Part shown: piece after piece, positions 42,083 to 46,398 of the stretch
Layout of the letters: the number at the start of each line of letters is the position of its first letter
Position numbering within the stretch: the stretch's first letter is position 1
DNA from: Streptomyces spongiae
Lineage (GTDB): Bacteria > Actinomycetota > Actinomycetes > Streptomycetales > Streptomycetaceae
DNA: 46,398 nt
Assembly (NCBI RefSeq): GCF_009377185.1
Contig: NZ_VJZC01000023.1
Span: 1-46,398, forward strand
Reading direction: 5' to 3'
Position numbers and translations under genes: made by a program
Notes under the pieces: generated by a model
Database searches by the model: none
What the model saw: the letters and a program-made list of their open reading frames with translations, nothing else
What the model was told of the DNA's origin: nothing

Positions 42083-43057
42083 TCAGTCCTTCGGGGCGAT
42101 GGCGTTCAGGATCGCCGAGGTGACGTGGTCGGCGGCGTTGCGGTGGCCCTTGGCGTTGGGGTGTACGAAGGCCAGCCGGTCGTCGCCGTCGAAGATGCCC
42201 TCGACCCACTTGCCGGCATCACAGACGCTGTGCTTCTCGGAGGAGTCGTAGAGGTTGACGAAGGTGGCGGTGTCCTGGGTGCCGACGGACTTCTCGATGG
42301 CCTTGTTGAGGGGTTCCAGGACGTCCTGACGCAGCCAGTCGAGGTCCCCCTGGGTGATCGAGAGGAACTGGTGGATGTCGTTGTACCGGCACTTGGAGGT
42401 GTCCCTGGGGATGACCGTGGGGTAGCCGACGGCCAGGATCTTGGCGTGCGGGCCCTTCTCGTGGAGCTTGGCGAGCATCTGGTCGTAGTCGCGGCTCACC
42501 GTCTTCAGCTTGCCGGGGATGGAGGCGGCCAGTTCGTCCTTGCACGGGGTGCCCACGCCGCCGCTGCCCGAGCCCAGTTCCAGGCACTTGACGAGGATGT
42601 CGGCGAACCCGAGGGTGTTGCCGCCCACGCCTACGGTGATCACGTCGGTGCCGGACTTCACCTCATCGGACTGGGGAGGCACCGGGGGGAAGGGGTAGTC
42701 CGGGTCCTCGGAGAAGGGCGGCAGGTGACGGCCGATCGGCTCCTGGGCTCTGAAGGTGACGTTCTCGATCGTGGCGGCGCCGCAGCTGACGTTGGTCAGC
42801 TCGATCAGCGAGCCGAGGTCCCGGTCGATGACCTGCGGGTAGGACTGGTCGGTGCGCTCGCAGCCGTCGCGGGGGACTTCGAAGGTGTCGCCGGCGGCCT
42901 GGATGACCCCGGCGGTGTAGGAGTCGCCCAGGGCGACCCACTCGTAGGACGCCGCGGCGGCGGGCTGCGCCCCGGCGAGTTGTGCGGGAGCGAGGGCGCC
43001 GGCGGTGAGAGCCGCGGCCGAGCCGAGCAGGGCCAGATGAGTGCGGAACCTTGCCAC
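42083..43057 (-). CDS. Secreted SGNH/GDSL lipase
   Basis: A 324-residue exported hydrolase. A Sec signal (1-36, ending AAAAS) is followed by the nucleophile block VALGDSYTAG, the Gly/Asn oxyanion residues (SCGAAT and VGVGGNTLGF), and the Asp-x-x-His block FVHPNAKGHRNAA. Six cysteines (including ERCD-type DGCERTD, VSCGA, VKCLE, TPCKDE, SKCRY, HSVCD) would form the three disulfides of streptomycete SGNH lipases. GTG 43057 has GGAGGA upstream. It cleaves ester substrates outside the cell. Gene stands alone with a long upstream region. Confidence 0.9.
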   Translation of the reverse strand: MARFRTHLALLGSAAALTAGALAPAQLAGAQPAAAASYEWVALGDSYTAGVIQAAGDTFEVPRDGCERTDQSYPQVIDRDLGSLIELTNVSCGAATIENVTFRAQEPIGRHLPPFSEDPDYPFPPVPPQSDEVKSGTDVITVGVGGNTLGFADILVKCLELGSGSGGVGTPCKDELAASIPGKLKTVSRDYDQMLAKLHEKGPHAKILAVGYPTVIPRDTSKCRYNDIHQFLSITQGDLDWLRQDVLEPLNKAIEKSVGTQDTATFVNLYDSSEKHSVCDAGKWVEGIFDGDDRLAFVHPNAKGHRNAADHVTSAILNAIAPKD

Positions 43058-43510
43058 GAATCCTCCAGGGATACGGTTTTGGCGTCACTTTGACCCTAGG
43101 AGGCTCGTTACTAAATGCACTAGATCGAATACGGACGGTCACATTCGGTGGAGTCCGAGGGTGCAGTCGCTCGCGGCAGGCGCGTTCTGGAATGGTTGAT
43201 TCCGCATCCGGATCATCCACTTCCGAGGTTTGACCAGCCCTGCACGATATGCGTGCTTCATGTAGCGGCCTCGACCGTCTTGGCCCGCGTTGCGGCCGTC
43301 ACCGCATGTCTCATTCGTGATCACCGACAGCCTGGGCCGGACGGCCGTCGCCCGCGCCCGATCCCGTTGCCTGCCCTCTGAACTCGCCCGAGGGCGTGGA
43401 TCTGTCCGGTGCGCCGCCCCATCGAATGGCGTCGTCTCTCACCACCCCGTCAGGCCGCGCCGGCAGTTCCCGCAATCGCCACAGTTGATCTGCGAGGGAA
43501 CAACAACGAC
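43058..43510. other. Intergenic region between lipase and HxlR genes
   Basis: Contains the lipase promoter area (AT-richer, around 43090-43140). No frame here has credible start and codon bias. Confidence 0.4.
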
Positions 43511-43881
43511 ATGTCCCACCCAGACCAGGGCTCCCGGTCCGCGGCTCCACCAGCGGCCGCCCGATCATGGCGGCGCTGGACCTGTTCGGGCGGCGCTGGA
43601 ACCTGCGCATCATCTGGGAGCCGCATCAGGGCCCCACAGGCTTTCGCCCCCTGCAGCAGCGCTGCGACGGCATGTCCTCCAGCGTCCCGCGCCAGCGCCT
43701 CGTCGAACTCACCCAGGCGGGCCTCGTCGCGCAACAGGACAACAGCAGCTACACCCTCACCGCCCTCGGCGAGAACGCCTACCGCGCCCTCAGCCCCCTC
43801 AACCGCTGGGCCGAGAACTGGGCCGAGGCCCTCGCAGAGCAGAGCACCAGCCCCCAGGCGACCACGGAAAACGAGGTGTGA
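43511..43881 (+). pseudogene. HxlR-family regulator with an N-terminal frameshift
   Basis: ATG 43511 gives MSHP; the rest of the usual N-terminus (RPGLPVRGSTSGRPIMAALD) and the winged-helix domain (LFGRRWNLRIIWEPHQGPTG, then CDGMSSSVPRQRLVEL and GLVAQQDNSSYTLTALG) are in the next frame. Changing CCC at 43519-43521 to CCCC joins them into one protein of about 123 residues. If the base is truly missing, translation could only begin at ATG 43567, giving a 104-residue protein with most of the domain. Its stop is two bases before the PaaI thioesterase start, so it probably controls that gene. Confidence 0.75.
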
Positions 43882-43882
43882 T

Positions 43883-44317
43883 GTGACCGACGCTCCGAAT
43901 CTGGCCCTCGCGCAAAAGGTACTGGCGGCCCAGCCCTTCAGTAACCTGCTCGGCGCCCGCCTGGTGGCCTTCACGGAGGGCGAGGCGACGCTGGAGCTGG
44001 ACATCCGCGACGACCTGCGCCAGCAGAACGGCTTCCTGCACGGCGGCGTACTCGCCTACGCGGCGGACAACACGCTGACCTTCGCCGCCGGCACTGTCAT
44101 CGACGCGAAGCTGCTCACCGCCGGGTTCACCATCGACTACCTGCGCCCCGCCGACGGCGCCCTGCTGCGGGCCCACGCACAGGTCGTACGGGCGGGCCGT
44201 TCCCGTGTCGTGTGCTGCCGCTGCGACCTCTCCGTCGTGGACAGCGCGGGGGTAGAGACCCTGTGCACGGTGGCACAGGGAACCATCGCCGTCCCCGAAC
44301 CCTCACAGGGAACCTGA
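43883..44317 (+). CDS. PaaI-type hotdog thioesterase
   Basis: A 144-residue hotdog-fold protein. The catalytic region is LRQQNGFLHGGVLAYAADNT (the HGG loop and the Asp on the following helix). It also has LLTAGFTIDYLRPADG and a C-terminal strand VVDSAGVETLCTVAQGTIAV. The family hydrolyses acyl- or aryl-acyl-CoA thioesters and acts as a tetramer. GTG 43883 has AGGTG upstream. It begins just past the HxlR stop, so they form a two-gene operon, possibly for aromatic-acid metabolism. Confidence 0.88.
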   Translation: MTDAPNLALAQKVLAAQPFSNLLGARLVAFTEGEATLELDIRDDLRQQNGFLHGGVLAYAADNTLTFAAGTVIDAKLLTAGFTIDYLRPADGALLRAHAQVVRAGRSRVVCCRCDLSVVDSAGVETLCTVAQGTIAVPEPSQGT

Positions 44318-44329
44318 TCCGACGCTCGG

Positions 44330-44529
44330 TCGCAGCGGGCGGTACGCCTTGGCCACAACCGCTTTGGCGCTCGTCGTTCGCGGACGCGAGGAGCGGTGAT
44401 CTCGTCCAGGTCGAGCGTGCCGAAGGCTGGGAAGGGAGAGCGCCAGTCACCGCGGCTGAGGTATGGCTCCACCTGGGCGAGCCATACCTCAGCGTCCTTC
44501 TTGGTCTCGTAGGTCTCGGGCGCGCGAAC
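44330..44529 (-). pseudogene. Tyrosine recombinase (phage-type integrase), N-terminal remnant
   Basis: The minus strand reads VRAPETYETKKDAEVWLAQV, EPYLSRGDWRSP and FGTLDLDEITAPRVRE. This matches the arm-binding and SAM-like N-terminal region of streptomycete integrases (TFxTKxDAxxWLAxxEADLSRGxWxDP, then LGxLxLxEITPxxVR). It is followed by AKAYRPL in another frame. No catalytic domain remains. A sign of past integration by an actinophage or integrative element. The rest of 44318-44802 has no gene. Confidence 0.6.
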
Positions 44530-44802
44530 TCGCTCACCATCCCGGAGTCGATCGATCTCCTGGACGTAGGCCCAAGGACATCGATCCGATCAGCTCGGCC
44601 TGGAGTGGCACCCCTCCTAGTCAACCGGGTTGCTCACGGCCACAGCCCGAGGCGTACGCGGCACCTGCGAGATGCGAGACGAAACCCTGAGCCGCAACCA
44701 GCTGGCCCGCGCCATCACGGCGACCACCACTCTGGACCAGCCGGAACCGCGGAGTCACCACCGTCATGCTCCCGCAAGAGGAGCCCAGGGCACGGGCATC
44801 GG

Positions 44803-44833
44803 TTGAGTCTCCCGTGGGGGGAGACCTCAAGCT
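44803..44833 (+). promoter_or_regulatory. MerR-type promoter with long spacer
   Basis: TTGAGT (44803-44808), a 19-base spacer and CAAGCT (44828-44833). A near-perfect inverted repeat (TTGAGTCTCCC against GGGAGACCTCAA) fills the spacer, as at MerR-controlled promoters. The start point would fall on ATG 44840, so the message is probably leaderless. Confidence 0.7.
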
Positions 44834-44839
44834 GGGTGC

Positions 44840-45790
44840 ATGGACAGCGACACCCTCTATTCCATCGGAGAACTATCCCGCCGGACCGGTCTGTCGGTGA
44901 AGACCATCCGGTTCTACTCCGACAAGGGCATCGTCCCGCCAACCGACCGGAGCTCGGCGGGCTACCGGCTCTACGGCCCCGACGCGCTCGCACGCCTGGA
45001 ACTGGCCCGCACGTTGCGCGATCTCGGGCTCGACCTGACGACCGTGCGCAAGGTGCTGGACCGGGAGGCGTCCATACCGGAAGTCACCGAAGCACACGCC
45101 GACGCCCTGGACGTACAGATCCAGACCCTTCGCCTGCGCCGGGCAGTACTACGAGCTGTCGCCAGACGCGGCCCGTCCACCATGGAGATGGACCTCATGC
45201 ACCGACTCGCCATGCTCTCGCAAGTCGAACGTCGCCGACTGGTGGCTGACTTCATCGACGAAACCTTCCAAGACCTGCATGCGAACCCCGAGTTCGTGAC
45301 CCTGATGCGCTCCGCCATACCTGAGCTCCCCGACGATCCCACCCCCGAACAGGTCGAAGCCTGGGTAGAACTCGCCGAGCTCTGCCAGAACGCGGACTTC
45401 CGTGCCGCGTTACGCCGCATAGCCCAGGACCAGGCAAAAGAGCCTTCCCAGCAGGACGTCAGCGGTCTGCACGACGGTCTCAACCAGGCGATGCGTGAAC
45501 GTATCGACGAAGCAGTATCCGCCGGCCTCTTCCCGGCCTCCGCGAAAACCGCACCCCTTGCCTCCTCACTGGGCAGCCTGTACGGCCATGCATTCGAGCG
45601 CGCTGACGACGGGGGTCTGCGTCGCTGGATCGTCGCCCGCCTGCAGGCAACCGCCGACCCACACGCCGAGCGCTACTGGCAGCTCCTGGCGACAATCAAT
45701 GGGTGGCCCGCATCACCAGCTCTCGCCCCCGTTTACACCTGGTTCACCACCGTTCTCGGGGACGCTTCTGCCGTGGCAGCGACGTCTTGA
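44840..45790 (+). CDS. MerR-family regulator
   Basis: A 316-residue regulator. The winged helix-turn-helix is YSIGELSRRTGLSVKTIRFY, then SDKGIVPPTDRSSAGYRLYG and the ARLELARTLRDLGLDLTTVR helices. A long coiled-coil dimer helix precedes a C-terminal helical domain of about 200 residues, with AIPELPDDPTPEQVEAWVEL, that resembles the drug-sensing domains of TipA-like MerR proteins. No metal-binding Cys cluster is seen. It probably activates its own promoter and perhaps the small downstream membrane gene 17 bases away. Confidence 0.88.
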   Translation: MDSDTLYSIGELSRRTGLSVKTIRFYSDKGIVPPTDRSSAGYRLYGPDALARLELARTLRDLGLDLTTVRKVLDREASIPEVTEAHADALDVQIQTLRLRRAVLRAVARRGPSTMEMDLMHRLAMLSQVERRRLVADFIDETFQDLHANPEFVTLMRSAIPELPDDPTPEQVEAWVELAELCQNADFRAALRRIAQDQAKEPSQQDVSGLHDGLNQAMRERIDEAVSAGLFPASAKTAPLASSLGSLYGHAFERADDGGLRRWIVARLQATADPHAERYWQLLATINGWPASPALAPVYTWFTTVLGDASAVAATS

Positions 45791-45807
45791 GCCCCGGAGG
45801 ACATCAC

Positions 45808-46029
45808 GTGAAGTACGACGTCTTACAGGTCCTCGGTATGGCTCTCCTCGTTCTTGGGGGGCAGGGAGCGATCCGCCAACTCGTCCACCACGACGACACC
45901 GGACTACTTGGCCGGCTGCCAGGCGGATTCGCAGCCGGCATCACCGTCTACGTTGTCGCCGTCGCCGTCGGCGCGGTTGTTGCGGGCTGGGCCCGCAACA
46001 AAGCGAAGGCTGTCAGGCTCAGGAGCTGA
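45808..46029 (+). CDS. Small two-helix membrane protein
   Basis: A 73-residue protein with two hydrophobic helices (VLQVLGMALLVLGGQGAI and AAGITVYVVAVAVGAVVAGW) and a basic tail ARNKAKAVRLRS. GTG 45808 has GGAGG seven bases upstream. It follows the MerR gene in the same direction and is probably co-transcribed. Function unknown; MerR partners are often membrane proteins. Confidence 0.65.
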   Translation: MKYDVLQVLGMALLVLGGQGAIRQLVHHDDTGLLGRLPGGFAAGITVYVVAVAVGAVVAGWARNKAKAVRLRS

Positions 46030-46053
46030 CGGGTCTGCTGATGAGGGCACGCC

Positions 46054-46224
46054 TCAGACACGCCGGGACCGGACAGCCCTGTGCACGTTTACGACCCTGG
46101 AAGAACCGGTCACCGCGAAGGGCATGTCGCGCGGAACCAGAAGCTTCAGGGCACTGATGAGGCAGAGCGCGAACAGGCTCTGCACGACGAGCACGATCCC
46201 CAGCGAGACCAAGACCTTCTTCAC
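46054..46224 (-). CDS. Small membrane protein, possibly truncated
   Basis: From GTG 46224 (AAAGGG upstream) it reads KKVLVSLGIVLVVQSLFALC, a single membrane helix, then LISALKLLVPRDMPFAVTGS and a basic end, 56 residues in all. Helix-then-PRDxPFAV resembles the start of ABC-2 or YhgE-type membrane proteins, so it may be a truncated gene. It faces the partial gene at 46322. Confidence 0.4.
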   Translation of the reverse strand: MKKVLVSLGIVLVVQSLFALCLISALKLLVPRDMPFAVTGSSRVVNVHRAVRSRRV

Positions 46225-46321
46225 CGTGCGCACGCCCTTTGGCCCGGGTCGGCCAGGCGCCACCAGCCGCAGGGGGTCTGTACGGTGGATGGTGTAACTC
46301 CCAAGCTGGAAGCGACAGTTG

Positions 46322-46398
46322 ATGACTGACGTGACGAGTGACACCGAGGCCGGGAAGGCCGCTGTGAGTGGGACGGGCGCCGTGGACGACGGGCTGGT
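46322..46398 (+). CDS. N-terminus of a gene running off the window
   Basis: ATG 46322 opens TDVTSDTEAGKAAVSGTGAV and continues DDGL to the edge. There is no ribosome site, so it may be leaderless. It is divergent from the small membrane gene across about 97 bases. Too short to assign; a regulator or exporter is possible. Confidence 0.4.
   Translation, partial: MTDVTSDTEAGKAAVSGTGAVDDGL

Noticed and set aside
42731..42742. CCGATCGG in the lipase gene as another member of the operator set
   Set aside because: Flanks are GG and CT instead of AAA and TTT, and it lies in coding sequence.
1..46398. tRNA, rRNA or riboswitch genes
   Set aside because: I looked for cloverleaf-like blocks and conserved T-loop motifs and saw none that I could support.

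Overview
The window is high-GC actinobacterial DNA, most probably from Streptomyces. The evidence is the very strong G/C bias at third codon positions, frequent GTG starts, several likely leaderless starts, and many families typical of streptomycetes: RNHCP proteins, DHA2 exporters, a TAT-exported GH78 enzyme, a mycothiol-type PIG-L hydrolase and DUF6087. The number of broken insertion sequences, integrase scraps and truncated genes suggests an accessory region such as a chromosome arm. That placement is inference.

Layout. 1-2.6 kb: a gene tail, a small hypothetical, IS5-like and ISAs1-like scraps, and a two-gene RNHCP operon. 2.6-6.2 kb: FAD monooxygenase, frameshifted DHA2 exporter, TetR. 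6.2-15.6 kb: the most striking part. An alpha/beta hydrolase, a DHA2 exporter, two about 80% identical TetR regulators, a QueG-like 4Fe-4S protein, a decayed third TetR, two SDR oxidoreductases and a dimeric-barrel protein are tied together by twelve copies of the palindrome AAACCGATCGGTTT. At four or five promoters one copy fills the spacer between the -35 and -10 boxes and a second lies over the predicted transcription start. Each tetR carries one copy. This looks like a self-regulated detoxification or catabolic regulon.

15.7-21.3 kb: IS5-like scrap, an ABC exporter (FtsX-like permease and ATPase), and a divergent histidine kinase/response regulator pair; the kinase holds a 9-bp tandem repeat. 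21.7-22.7 kb: small hypotheticals. 22.9-29.2 kb: plant-polysaccharide genes: a GH78 alpha-L-rhamnosidase with discoidin-type domains, a GH43-like enzyme with an AbfB domain, and a LamG protein fused by rearrangement to a PIN-toxin remnant. 29.4-32.7 kb: a large secreted peptidase with a sedolisin-like active site. 33-37.4 kb: IS701-like scrap, a conserved protein with divergent TetR, a VapBC-type pair, small ORFs and a VOC protein. 37.8-46.4 kb: PIG-L hydrolase, flavodoxin-like protein, DHA2 exporter, SGNH lipase, HxlR regulator with PaaI thioesterase, integrase scrap, MerR regulator and small membrane proteins.

Caution: at least seven genes are broken by indels that can mostly be repaired by changing one G/C run by one base. 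This may reflect read or assembly error rather than true pseudogenes. All assignments come from reading motifs by eye; no database search was run.
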